From Phoronis australis (lineage: Eukaryota; Phoronida; Phoronidae): a stretch of 64,000 bases of DNA. Below, piece by piece: positions 49,198-61,205 of this stretch; position 1 is the first letter of the stretch, and every line of letters starts with the position of its first letter. Under the pieces are notes generated by a model. The model did no database searches. It was not told the origin of the DNA and worked only from the letters and a program-made list of their open reading frames with translations. The stretch is from assembly GCA_002633005.1 (NCBI GenBank), contig NMRA01000051.1, forward strand, positions 1,039,298 through 1,103,297. The letters run 5' to 3'. The translations under genes were made by a program, and so were the position numbers.

Positions 49198-50152
49198 ATG
49201 GTTGCAAACAAAATACGTGAAACACGAACCTTGATCCTTCTGTCTGTACCACCGAGGCCTCCTGCTTTAGCTTCACAGCGGTAAGTTCCTGCGTCCACCT
49301 CTTGAATATTCATCAGTTGGAGTTCTGCTCTATTTACTCGTATTGATGCATCAGGGTTGGGCAAAAATTGTCTGTTTGTTATAAGATTCGGATATGTCCA
49401 AGTTGTGATTGGCGTAGGATCGCCTGTCGCTTCACATACCAAAGTTATGTTGACACCTTCATTGACTGTTATTGTCCTGCAAGGAAACGGTTTTATGGCT
49501 GGTGCAGTGCAGTTGAAATCTGCATCATTAGAAGACTCTGTTTTTGGTGTGTGACATGTAAATGGCGATGCTTGTTCAGTTAGCCATTTTATCAGACAGT
49601 TACAGTGCCATGGGTTGCCATCAATGTCCAGTGTAACATTCTTAAGCACTGTTTGTAGCCCCCTATCCGTTAATGATTGAATGGAGTTCTTGCTTATTGT
49701 CAGGTTGGACAAACTAATTAATCCTCGGAAAGTTCCCGAGGACACCATCTTCAGGGCATTTCCGCTGAGGTCCAGCCATCGAAGTCTTGTCATTTCTGAA
49801 AAGGTTCCATCGGCAACTTTTGTGATCTGGCTGTTGATGATTCTAAGCCGTTTAACCATCTTCATGTTGGAGAAGTCGGACCTACTCAGCGTTTTCTGAT
49901 TTATAGGAGTACAATTGCCACTTCTGTGATGTTTTCTGTATGAAAGGTTGATATGTCATTCATGGTGTTCATGATACACGCTATGGTGCTGTTGGCACAG
50001 CTGCACTGTGGGGGGCACTTCTGTGCCATCTCGCAGTTCTGGAGTGCCACGACAATGCGGATTATCACCTGTATGAGAACCAACCTGCTTCGAACGACTT
50101 CCATGATCTCCGTCTTCCACGTTAGAGGATAGCTGGCAGCATATTGAGACAT

Positions 50153-51025
50153 TGCTGGCTGGGTGTAAATTTCTAAGTAAGTTTAATCCCGAAACTAATC
50201 CTTCCAAAATTGGATATCTACGTTGACTTGTCAAGGTGGCTAATTCTCCTGAGCGTGCGTAGAATATACGATATACCTGTAAGGGACCCATTTTCTCTGT
50301 GCCCACGTGATACTCTAGGGTAAAGCTTCGTTATCGGAAGGAAATGTCAATATATATTGTTTAATCCAAAGTTAGAATTGGAAAAAAATAATTTGTAAAT
50401 TTAGGTTTGATCTTGTATCTTTTGTTTTGCCACATCTGTGAATGAACATGAGTGGGTGAAATCTACATGTGCACAGTTTCAGTTTAATAAACACTACGTA
50501 AATACTGTGACTATAATCACTGTTACTATAAGCTAGGAACCAATATGGTTCCTAGCTATAAGCAATTGGTCCTAAAATGTCATAGATAAGTGTGACACCA
50601 TAGACTATAGCACGTGTTGTCAAATTGTTAACGCAACGTTTTTCTATAAGATTTTAATCAATAATATTCCACATTGCGTAACAACTAATTGAAAAACAGG
50701 CTACCGCAAATGTAAAGTATTGCGTAAAGCAATTTGTGTAATCCTGTAACCGTGACGTAATTTGAAAAAAGGACATAGATTAGCACAAAACGCTTATTGC
50801 AGTTGTATTAAAATTTTGAGTTATATGGGGGGTGACTCGGATTGTTTCAAAACCACTCATAATGCCCGTCATTATCTTTGTTGCCTAGTTTTGGCTACGG
50901 GTCTAATCCTCGAGTACACCCAACAAGCAGATGTGTAGATAGTTTGAAGGGCCCAACAGAGACGTTTCCATAAACAACTCCATACGCAAGCGCTCAGGTG
51001 TTTTTATTTCTCTGATAAAATGAAA
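50153..51025. other. Non-coding stretch
   Basis: Flank of the receptor pseudogene. A short palindromic phrase (GGAACCATATTGGTTCC, near 50536) is the only structure seen. Confidence 0.5.
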
Positions 51026-52632
51026 ATGAAAGCGCTCCGAGGAGCAAAACTTGGCGAAATTAACCAAAAAGATTAAGATACAGATGATGACGAAGATGAC
51101 AAATATGACGACGATGGTGGAGAGGATGAACAAAAGAAGTAATAATAACATACACATGACGAACGTAGAAGTCCGAAATCAGTAAGAAAAAGGCTACAGT
51201 CTTGAGCGACACTTGGCGAAATTAACGGAAAAGACAACGACGGAGATGATGACGAAGATGATGACGATGATGACGAATATGATGATGGTGGTGGCGATGA
51301 TGAACAACATCACAATATTCATATGACGAACTTAGATGTCATAAATCAATAAGAAATAGGCTACAGTCTAGTTCAATAGAAGATAAACCAACATCAATGC
51401 AGCAAGAGCGCTCAACAAAGGAACAGCGTTATCAGAAAATCTCAAATAACTCAAAAAGTAGACGTCCTACCGAAAAATGGAAAACATCTTCTGAAAGCCC
51501 CTTCAAAATTCAATCTAAACTGATGGTATCGCCTAATTCCGTAAATTTTTCGGAAAAAATGAAGTTTTGCGTTTTTTTAAGAAATTCAAAGTCAAATAAC
51601 TCGAAAACGGTAAGTCTGAGAAAAAAACTGTTACAGCCATTTGAAAGCATATACTTCAAAGAATCCACATGCAAAAGTCACATATTTTTCTCTTCCCGTT
51701 TAAAATCGCACTCCAACACAACTGAAAATGGGTCAACATGCGCCAGATCCGCACAGTTTTGAGCGACACTTGGCTAAATTAACTGAAGAAAAGACGACGT
51801 CGGAGATGATGACGAAGATAACAAATATGATGATGGTGGTGGAGATGATGAACAACATCGTAACATTCATATGACGAACTTAGATGTCATAAATCAATAA
51901 GAAATAGCCTACAGTCTAGTTCAATAGAAGCTAAACCAACATCAATGCAGCAAGAGCGCTCAACAAAGGAACAGCGTTATCAGAAAATCTCAAATAACTC
52001 GAAAAGTAGACGTCCTAGAGAAAAATGGAAAACATCTTCTGAAAGCCCGTTCAAAGCTCTATCTAAGCTGATGGTATCGCTTAATTCTGTAAATTTTTCG
52101 AAAAAAAATTGCGTTTTTTTAAGAATTTCAAAGTCAAATAACTTGAAAACGGTAAGTCTGAGAAAAAAATTGTTAAAAAATTGATAAAGGTCATTTGAAA
52201 GAGTATATCTCAAAGAATCCACATGCAAAAAATCACGTCTTTTTCTCTTCCCGTTTAAAATCGCACTCCAGCACGACTGAAATTGGGTCAACATGTGCCA
52301 GATCCGCCATCTTGAAAGCAACTTCCGGTTTTTTGACTTTATATAATAGCATATCATAAGAAACTAATATCTGAAAAAAAAATCGAAGAAATTAGCCCTA
52401 TAATGCGCCCTCTACAGGAGAAAACGATTTTAGGCCAAAATCGAGGTGCGCATGCGCGATCGCCTATATTTCCGCCATCTTAAATCGAAAGTTAACAATT
52501 TCCGGTATACTTGTAGCACACTTCCGGTCCATTTACTGTGCCGATTCTTGGCCTTGTACGTAAAAAGTTGTAGCCTCCAGAAGCCTCTAAATCTTAAAAT
52601 TAAAACAAAATGGCCGCCACAGCCGCCATCTT
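51026..52632 (+). repeat. Dispersed promoter-like repeat, copy A, with internal tandem duplication
   Basis: From ATGAAAGCGCTCCGAGGAGC to AGCCGCCATCTT it matches 61206-62241 in the same order. It consists of acidic-codon-like GAT/GAC trinucleotide runs (51075-51130, 51230-51310, 51795-51855), a conserved AT-rich part (AAATAACTCGAAAACGGTAA), and a 3' part with ACTTCCGG (52321-52328, 52520-52527), TGCGCATGCGC (52447-52457) and CCGCCATCTT words (52472-52481, 52623-52632). A 557-bp unit beginning GAGCGACACTTGGC is present twice here (51204-51760 and 51761 to about 52310) but once in copy B. The open frames at 51397 and 51945 are the same repeated text and are probably not coding. Confidence 0.85.
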
Positions 52633-52687
52633 GGATCCGATTATGACGAAAAACAATAGGCTTAAAAAAAACTTAGTGACAGAGCAA

Positions 52688-52719
52688 CATACTTGGCGAA
52701 ATTTATTTCGCCAAGTATG
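52688..52719. repeat. Perfect 32-bp palindrome
   Basis: CATACTTGGCGAAAT and its exact reverse complement are separated by TT. The same word ACTTGGCGAAAT opens copy A (51049-51060) and copy B, so this may be the far terminal inverted repeat of the element or a head-to-head junction of two ends. Confidence 0.75.
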
Positions 52720-54869
52720 AGTGGCGTAGCGGCAGCAGCTCGCCGCCGGATGACTGAAGATTGGCGAACCCACCGCCGGTACCAGACTCCACAATGACAG
52801 TGAGCTTTGGCTGTACGTTAAACTTGAACGCGAACGCGTGAATAACCAGACGCCACGAGTTCACGGTGGTGTATGGGTTGAGTCATCCACTAGAATGGTT
52901 CAGCTACACAGTAAACGCGAACACAAACGTTTAATTGAATTACCGTAAGTCGAGCTGGTTCACGCTCGCATATGCGTTGTGTTCTATTTTTGTCTGGGCT
53001 ACACGAAAGACCAGTTAAGTGGTTTACGAATTCCGGTTTCATTTCTGATTTCAGAATCAATTGAATAACGCATGATGGGCGGCGCTCCATAGAGGGCTGG
53101 GGGGCTATAGTCCCCCAGTTTTTTTTGGTGCTGCGTCGCCCGTGCATGTTATTCTGAAATGAGGGACCATTACCGACAACTCGCTGGTGGTGACTGCGTG
53201 AAACCGTGGTGGCAACCGTGGGTGGGGGGTGAAAACAGTCTAGGCCAAGTCTTAAAATTTTAAGTTGACATTTGTGATTATACCGAAAGTAAATTTGGGC
53301 AAAAATGCACAAAAAGCCAGAGTTTATATCACAAACGTATAAGGTTAATGCTGGGTTCATCAAGTGCAAGCCAGTAGTAGACAGTTATACATGTAAGCTA
53401 TTACGTATCCGAGCACAGAATATGGAACAGTTATCTTGAATTCGCACGTTAAGAGGTAAAATGTCAAAAACAACTTCAAATTCGATTTCCAGATTAGACC
53501 CTGGCCCAGCAGTCTCAGAACATGCCAATTATATGACGTAATTTGATACGCGAAGAGCCTCGCCGTCATTTTAATCCCTTCGTGTTGTTAAATGCGCATG
53601 ATAAACAAGATACATTGCTCATTGTAATATTATAACAAACTTTAACAGACTGTCGAAGATAAACGAAATACTTTTCCTGCTTCAACTTATTTTAATAAGT
53701 TAAAAAACCAAAAAATCTCAATAACACAAACTGTTTTTCTTTAAAAAACACCAATTACAAATTTTAAGAGTCACTAGACTCCTGTGGTCATTATACTATA
53801 AACTGAATATGCCAAAGTAGCCGAAATTAATGTCTGAGTGCCTAAATAAAAACAAATAGAATCATCTCATTCTTTGCAGTCATTCCAGTGCACTTTGCAT
53901 GTTTCTATTGTCTGTGAGTGTGGTTACATAAATTCAAAGTTTTGCATGATCCTAGGAAGACCAAATTGACAGCAGCAATGCCCAGAACAAGTATTCGATG
54001 GTTTTGACCTTCAACATCCCAGCCATTTTTGTTGAAGTTGCAAAAGTCAAAATTTTTGAAACAGTAAAATGTTTTAGCAAAACCACTGTGCGGAGCTCCA
54101 ACTTGAAATTACATAAGAATGGTTGGGCCTTTTCGGCGATTCGGATGACCCGGTGCAACCAGCTGAACGCTGTTGTCAAGGAAACGTTCGGGTCGTAAAT
54201 TTCACGGGTTGGGATAGTTCTTTTCATTGTGATGCATGGTTCATAAATTGGCCAGCACCTGCGAATGAACGGGGCGATGCTGGATGCACCCAAGCTCTGT
54301 TTGGATGGCTAACGCAATTCCAATTTCAAGTCCTTGTATTCATTGTACATCGACCAAATAAACTGGACAATGTGTCGTATGATTAAACTGTTTAATAATC
54401 AGACGACATTCGAGTACAAAAGACGAGCCGGAAGAGTCCCGACCAAACACAGTCATACGAACAACATTAACAACACAAAAGCAATCGGCACAGTCTGAAC
54501 AGATAATATGCCATTAGCAATCGTCAGAAATCGCACAAGGTCCAGACTTCAATTTTTTGCCGCCTGTCTCTATTCTTTTGTATTGCAACACAAGTATAAA
54601 GACCGTTTAAACAATATCATGCGTTAGATTGACAGCGCGAGCTCCATGTACAGTGTATCTCAGTACCACGCCCCCGTATTATGATATCTATTATTCTGAG
54701 ATTAATCATAGACTGTTGTCTATAATCTATGGTTTTGTCAATGATATCAGTTACGTCAAAGTGTGAGCTCTGGGAACCAAGCTCAGGGTCAGCCTATAGG
54801 TGGCTCTGTATATCCGCTTGGACGCTAACTCGGTTACCAAGGTTCACACTGTAAGTCGGACGGTGCCTG
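52720..54869. other. Non-coding stretch 5' of the aldo-keto reductase gene
   Basis: Contains a short hairpin CTGGGGG ... CCCCCAG (53097-53118) and otherwise unremarkable DNA. Open frames at 52890-53369 (-) and 53952-54293 (-) are not recognised. Confidence 0.45.
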
Positions 54870-54992
54870 TTGCATGACGCAGCAGATTTCATTCGCCTCT
54901 TGTGTGCTCAGACAGCATCGACCTACTTACTGATACACAGGTGTTTTCTATTAAGCACATCTGCTAGGTTTAACTTGTTCGACGCGCTGGAA

Positions 54993-56066
54993 ATGGCTTC
55001 CGTTCAATACAACTTTTTGGGCCGATCTGGCGTGAAAGTGTCCAACCTGTGCCTCGGAACCATGACGTTTGGTGACAAGAATACGTGGCTTGTTCGACAA
55101 GCCGATGAGGCTGAATCGTTCAGTATCTTGGACCGGTATGTGGAGCTGGGTGGAAACTTCATAGATACAGCAAACATCTATTCCAATGGCCAATCCGAAG
55201 AATTTATTGGTAACTGGTTGACAAAGAGGGGAAAGCGAGATGATTTAGTTTTGGCTACCAAGGTGTGTGGCGTGATGGATCGAAGTGATGTCAACTGCAT
55301 CGGTTTGAGCCGTAAACACATCACGTGGAGCGTCGATGAAAGTTTGCGCCGACTTCAGACTAATTACATTGACCTTTACCAGTGTCACTTGTGGGATCGG
55401 GGCACGCCTCTTGAAGAGCTTGTCCGTACATTTGATGATCTTGTTCGCATTGGAAAGGTCCGTTACCTGGGTGCAAGTAACTTCTGTGGATGGCAGCTTC
55501 AGAAACTGGTAGATACTTGCAATAAGATGGGACTTAATCCCTTTATCAGCCTGCAAAACCAATACAGTCTGTTGTGTCGAGAAGTGGAGCACGAATTGAT
55601 CGATGTATGCCGTAATGAAGGTATTGGTTACTTACCATGGAGTCCTCTCAGAGGTGGCTGGCTTAGTGGAAAGTTCCATCGTGGAATGACTGAGCCAGCA
55701 CCAGCTTCAAGAATTGAGCACCAATCAAAGCCAGGCGTGCTGACTGTAAATCCACCCTTTGAACAACAAGCAACAGAGAAGACATGGGATATTCTTGATG
55801 CCTTGGACAACATTGCCAAAGAATGTGGCAAGTCCGTGGCGCAAGTTTCCCTTCGTTGGCTTCTCCAGAGAGACACCGTGGATTCTGTTATTATTGGCGC
55901 TCGCAACCTTTCGCAGTTGGAGGACAACATGAGCGCCGGAAATGGTTGGGAGTTGTCAGAAGAACAGATGAAGGTTCTAAATGACGTATCCAATCCCGGA
56001 AAGCCTTATCCGTACAGCATGATTGACATGATGAATACCAGTATGGGGCGTGGCGGTAAAGCGTGA
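54993..56066 (+). CDS. Aldo-keto reductase, YajO-like, intronless, 357 aa
   Basis: A complete single-exon gene for a NAD(P)H-dependent TIM-barrel oxidoreductase that reduces aldehydes or ketones; the true substrate is unknown. The catalytic tetrad is visible as Asp58 (NFIDTANIYSNG), Tyr63, Lys90 (VLATKVCG) and His132 (LYQCHLWD). NADP-binding parts follow (GASNFCGWQ; WSPLRGGWLSGK; SVIIGARNLSQLEDN). I chose Met at 54993 because FLGRSGVKVSNLCLGTMTFG starts the family fold right after it. An in-frame ATG at 54870 would add 41 residues, possibly a targeting peptide. Polyadenylation signals (AATAAA) lie within 60 bp of the stop. Closest in character to bacterial-type AKRs of the YajO/Tas group. The lack of introns suggests horizontal transfer or retroposition. 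Confidence 0.92.
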   Translation: MASVQYNFLGRSGVKVSNLCLGTMTFGDKNTWLVRQADEAESFSILDRYVELGGNFIDTANIYSNGQSEEFIGNWLTKRGKRDDLVLATKVCGVMDRSDVNCIGLSRKHITWSVDESLRRLQTNYIDLYQCHLWDRGTPLEELVRTFDDLVRIGKVRYLGASNFCGWQLQKLVDTCNKMGLNPFISLQNQYSLLCREVEHELIDVCRNEGIGYLPWSPLRGGWLSGKFHRGMTEPAPASRIEHQSKPGVLTVNPPFEQQATEKTWDILDALDNIAKECGKSVAQVSLRWLLQRDTVDSVIIGARNLSQLEDNMSAGNGWELSEEQMKVLNDVSNPGKPYPYSMIDMMNTSMGRGGKA

Positions 56067-59000
56067 TCATAGGGAATGATTCGGTTTGGTGATAATAAAT
56101 AATGACAGCATGAAATAAACCGGCATGAAATTTTGCTTCAAGTACTTTTTCTGCAATTATGCATTGGTGTTATAAAACTGGCAGTAAAACAGCCTTCTTC
56201 AAAAGTATTTTTTGACCTAGACCAGGCTGACCATTACGAAATGATATTGTTCTCATATGGTTCTTTACTTTTAAGAGGCGTTTTGTAGGTTTGGAAAGGA
56301 CTGACGGCTGGTTAATACTCGAGAACTGGCACTGGCTCAATACGCTGGCTTATCACTCCACAATCTTATTTACCGAGTATCTTAAAAAGCAACAACAAAC
56401 TTACATTCCAAAACCAGAAACCGCTTTCCATCCGAGTAAAGAAGTGGCGGCCATTTTTCCAATGTAAGTCTGTGTCGTAACTCCAGGATAAGCTACTTTG
56501 AAGAAGCCATGTTTATTTCTGCTATTTTACTGCATCTACAATATCTTGTCAGAAATCTGATATTGTTTGGAAATGAATGCCTCCAGCTTTGTTTCAAGTA
56601 ATCTAGAAAAATCGCTGTGAATCCTCGGCTAGATTTTTTTTGCTAAATGATTTTAATATACCCGTGTAAAGTGTAGTTAGGACTTTGTTATTGTAAATAC
56701 CAACCGATTCTACAAATACTACATAAAACTGAACTTTTTGTGATGTTTTGCTACGCAAGTTACATTGAAATTTGCTTAAAATTATTGCCAATGAAAGCTC
56801 AACATATATGGGTTGTGCATAAGTATTTGAACAAATGTATAGGTAGTTTCTATGCAACTTGTTATGGATTGTCCATGCCTTATACAATGTTTCGCTTATT
56901 TTTTCTGGAGTTGTTTACACTGGTAAGACTTCCTTGCAGCGTTTTCTTGAAGAAAGTTTTGTAGTTTTGATACTTTTAAAAATATTCGGTTTCATTCGAG
57001 AACGTACCTTAGATTTATGTTACCAAACCGTATATAGTCGACATAGTTGGGTGTGCAAGTTTGAAGCTATTTTGGACTGGCAATTTATTTTGTCTGCATT
57101 GTTGCTTAGTAGTTAGTTGTAGTTGAAATAAACATGTTATAGAACTACAGATGTTGTTCTTTGCATTTTGAACTTCCCATAGCAAAGTGACACACACCTC
57201 AGTTGGCAGCCATGTGTGTCATATTTGCATTTTCATTACCAGTAGTTTAAAGCACGTAATTTCGTGCGGCCTTTTAACGAGCTTGGCGCTCAAAATTTCA
57301 CCTGCATTTCACCCTGTTAGCTGGCTAAAATAAAGTCGAATTTGGCCCTTTAGCTCTTGTAATATCAGTCTATTCCAAAGCGTGATACGGATCAATTTCT
57401 GTCACAAACAAAAACGCAAATAGTCTTCCATCATGTAAGGAACTCGATTTTTGTTTGTCAGTAAGCAAAACGTAGTGAAACGGAGCTTGAATGTAGCGAT
57501 TGTTAAACTCGGGAGGAACGATATTTATGTTTAGTCTCCCTCTCATATCATTACATCAGCAGAGAAATGGATATTGCGCAATTATGATAATTTATTGACA
57601 GAATATTCGCATGTAACTGGACAGTATTCATACCTGAATTCTCCATGAGAACAGATATAACGGGGCTATTCGGAAAATCTACAATAACTAGAGGGCGTGC
57701 GTGTACTAGTGGTGATAGATTAACAGCCTCGATTTCGCGAGCCCTTTAAATACATGGTGAAATGGCTTGCAACCGTGACAACTGAATCTGAGATTGCGTA
57801 AAAAGGGTGTTTCTATGAGAGGAAGTAAGCACGACCTCATACAAAGGTAAGGTTTGTGATTATTTTAACGATTATTCCATGATTATTCTACCGATGCCTG
57901 TTAACCGAGGCACTCGCCGATGTCGACTTCGCGGCCGTCAGTCGCCAGCCAGAGTCTGGTTAATCTTTGTATGTTGTGATATGTGATACGATACTTGACG
58001 TAGCAATCGGGATCTTTTCGTACATCAAAGCATTATTATTGTTTGGAATGATTTCTAAAAGTTTATCAGTGACAGTTACATCAATCAATGCTGAATGTTT
58101 ATGCTGTCAACTCGATACAGGTTAATGAGTTAAGATTACAATCCAATCCCAATGGCAAAGGGTACGTGAGTGATAAATATCCATTGCATTAGACTATTTG
58201 TTTACTCCCTATCATATGTCTTCTGGAAATCTATTACACGTTGAAATGGAAATCTATCACGTCAGTTTTCACGTAACCTTTGGTTTTTAGGTTTGAAGGC
58301 TTGTACCGTGCAGAGGAGATATGCATCGCTTCTGTACCGTCCCTGAATGGACAAAAATTGTTTTTTAGCATTTGACTGCAGCTAACCAACAAGATCTTCC
58401 CATCCAGTGCAGATCTGTTGTCAAAGCCTACTTTCAATATTGGAGACAACGAACAAAGCCTTTGAAAAGGAACAGCTATTTTTAAAGTCATTTTGTTAAA
58501 TTACTTATTCAGGTCCCGAGGGGGGATTGGCATGGGGGGTTGTAATATTTGGTACAACTGAATGTGTGGAAATAACAGGTAATACATGTTTGGGGAAAAG
58601 AGCATGGTGAGGTAATTCTTAACCTTCACGAAGTCCCTTCAAGTTGATTTCATGAAACTGTTTTGCTACTTGTATCAATTGTAAAACCACGAAAATATAT
58701 TACATTTTCCGAATTCACAGTGACTGAATAGTCTTAACTCATGCCTTGAAATGTTGCAAGTCGTTATAAATTCAAATGACTGCCATTTTTGTGAAAATTG
58801 CATTTTTGATGGTGCCTTACGATTTGTAATTACTCTTAAACAACAGAAAGATTATCCATCATTTTTAAATGACCCAAGTCTTCATATCTTCTATTAGAAG
58901 AAAAACGGTTCCCTCAACCTTAGGCTAGAAGTATGCTTGACAGACCCATGAACCTGTAATCTGAGTTTAAAATTGCTGAAAGTATCAAAATTAAAAAGGC

Positions 59001-60759
59001 TTGAAAATGGGTAACAAAGGTTTGAAGTTGTCTCAAAAAACTTGTATATTTTACAGACAAGTGATGCGTTTAAAGAATTGTTATGGCTAGGGATAAAAAA
59101 TAAAGACACAGTTTTATGCAATACTCATTATATACACCCTTGGTTTCTGAAAATAGTAATTATTTACTTTTATGTGAAACTGTAGACCAATCACCATATA
59201 TTTTTGAAAAACAGGGATAACATTTTTGATCCAATCTGGAGTACTTAATTATTCATATTTCAATATTTGTTCCAGGTTCAGTGACATTTTAAGGCCACTT
59301 CAAGCTGTATCATAGACAAGCTTTGTTACTCCGTTCTCTTCCCACAGCACTTCCACACACCAGCAGTGCTGCATGGCACAATGTGCAAGTCAGTGGCCCT
59401 GGAGAAATGTGAATCGCAGTACTAAGTTACCATAAGACAATGTGCCAGTGGAGTGTCTGTGTATCCAGACGAACTATATCTGACTGCTACACAAATAAGC
59501 CTTGTTGGTGAGGATGCCCTTTCATAGGCAATGAGTCATGTGTGGACAATAGCTTATTTCCTTTCCTGGAAGAAACATGAGGGACTGAAGCTAAAGAAGA
59601 CCTAGTCACACTCTGGTCTAGTTCAGAGTCTGATTTTGGGCTCAAAACGATTCAAGTGATATGCTGCTGTGTTTACCTTCAAGGGTCTAATTGTGGATGT
59701 TATTGAGGCTGAATGAGGTTACATGAAAGAAAGCCACGTGTTGAAACTGGACCTTTTTTACAAGCGCTTCTATAGGCCATTGAAACTAGAACCCAGTGAA
59801 ATGAAAGCCAAAAGCTGAGTGACATTAAATTTTCCTTTCAGAAGAAAGGCTTTATACTATTGGTAAAAACTTTTCAATTTGGTACAGATTATGGGGAAAT
59901 GACATTCAGTGACTGCATCGATTGTCTTATTGTATGTTTTCAATTGTAGCTAGCTGGATAAGAATCTGCTATGCACAAGATTCGAGAATAAACAATTATC
60001 AGTGTATTTAAAAACAAATGGCAAACTGAAAAAGCACAGAAAGAAACAACATTGCGAGGGAGTCCATAATCAGGCATATCAGGTGCTGAATTTCTGAATT
60101 ACATTCAATTCTCTCAGGTTATTGCTGAAGGATTGCTTTTCACTTTGTCCAACGGTGAAATAGATGGTCAGGCGGTTGGTTTCAGTTGTTTTTTCTTGCC
60201 TGTAACAGAATAGAAATATTAGCAAATTGTAAAAGAAAAGACAAGACAAAACTACTTTGGTAAGGCAGAACATACTTGACATTTCATCTTCATGTTTATG
60301 TGTAGAAACTAATAACCTTTGTACCCAAGTCTTATTTAATATCTGAATTAAAATATGTGAAACAGGCTAAAAGTGATTTAACAATTTGTATTTTTCATGA
60401 CACTTAAAATGTGCTTCTGATCTCAACAAGTAAAATTCATTCTAGGTGTCAATTTTTTCCAATACAATGTTACGACATTTACTGAATTAAAGTTTATTCA
60501 TGTTAATTTGATAACTGAGCTGGTGGTCCTGGGGGTGGGGTCCACGATAAAATAAGGAAACTCATTCATCTAGAGAATTTTATTGGAAACAGCTTTGTAC
60601 CAAGGCTATATGAATATCTGCTGCTAGCCTACCCGGCATCGGGTGAGTTTCCAAAAAGAAACACTTAGTTCCACTCAATAAAACTGTTATTCAGTGGGGT
60701 AACTGGTGTGGATAACATCACCGAACGATGTTGATAGAAACTGACTGCTAAAAACTTAC
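56067..60759. other. Non-coding stretch with weak exon candidates
   Basis: Two minus-strand frames have acceptor-like starts: 60201-60079 (TCTGTTACAG|GC, about 40 codons to a stop) and 58463-58234 (CCTTTTCAAAG|GC, ending KTDVIDFHFNV and a stop). They could be downstream exons of the tentative gene at 60760-61001, but the splice phases do not join, so I do not call them. The remainder shows no gene. Confidence 0.35.
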
Positions 60760-61001
60760 CAAGTAATGTTGTGTAGTCTCCGAATGGAACTGCATAGTCA
60801 TAGACATATTCATAGAGCACACACGGGGCTTCAGCATCCACACACTTTTTGTCAGTTAGTTGACCCTGTTGACCGCAATTGTCCACGAATATAGTAACCT
60901 TAGGTCTTTTGGGAATTTTTGGCCACCTGTCGAAGACTTGCACCAGGGATTTTAGCAGTAATAAGGCTTAGCGCGACGACGTATTTTGATAAAAATTCCA
61001 T
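60760..61001 (-). CDS. Tentative first exon of a small secreted protein
   Basis: The minus strand from ATG at 61001 encodes a good signal peptide (MEFLSKYVVALSLITA), but this frame stops after 33 codons. One base out of phase, the DNA continues as a polar, Cys-containing stretch (VTIFVDNCGQQGQLTDKKC, then APCVLYEYVYDYAVPFG) to a strong donor CTTG|GTAAGT at 60760/60759. Either a one-base error or mutation separates the two, or the leader is coincidental. An NRF1-like site lies 33-42 bp upstream of the ATG, which supports a promoter. I do not recognise the family. Confidence 0.35.
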
Positions 61002-61033
61002 CTTTTACCAGTTGTTTACATGCAGACAGCCAC

Positions 61034-61042
61034 GCATGCGCA
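61034..61042. promoter_or_regulatory. NRF1-like site
   Basis: CGCATGCGCA, the core of the NRF1 palindrome, lies just upstream of the tentative minus-strand first exon. Such sites sit near transcription starts of housekeeping genes in animals. No expression evidence is available. Confidence 0.4.
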
Positions 61043-61205
61043 ATTCAATCACCACTAGTACAGCAGCGACACCGCGAGGAGAATTCTCCGAATAGCCCCA
61101 CTGTTACCATGGTGATTTCCACTCGTCATGAGAGCTACCACAGCATAAGTGATACACCCTGTCTACGCTGGGTGTCCCATTCAGAAACGACAGACAAATA
61201 ATTTT

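Larger units (their letters stand above)
48461..50152 (-). pseudogene. Broken copy of LRR-Ig receptor A
   Basis: 49218-50055 matches exon 1 of receptor A (2697-3535), with roughly 16 differences in the first 690 aligned bases. A 2-bp insertion (TTTATAGGAG against TTTAGGAG near 49901-49906) breaks the frame in the first LRR. The donor GTAAGT of receptor A reads GTATTT here. The stalk/transmembrane exon is represented by 48461-48850, more diverged, with 28 bp missing between two ACAAC words; this removes the core of the transmembrane helix and shifts the frame. Upstream of 50055 the leader differs completely (LVLIQVIIRIVVAL), so the signal-peptide region has another origin. Unlikely to give a membrane receptor; a short secreted product is conceivable. 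Confidence 0.87.

Noticed and set aside
51397-52184. Repeated frame starting MQQERSTKEQRYQK in the dispersed repeat
   Set aside because: It occurs in all repeat units, but the third copy (61579) is cut by an early stop and the frames end differently, which fits duplicated non-coding DNA.
52890-53369. 159-codon minus-strand frame
   Set aside because: Begins in ordinary non-coding DNA, no domain pattern, no supporting splice or promoter signal.
55245-55993. Minus-strand frames inside the aldo-keto reductase gene
   Set aside because: Shadows of a strongly conserved plus-strand gene.
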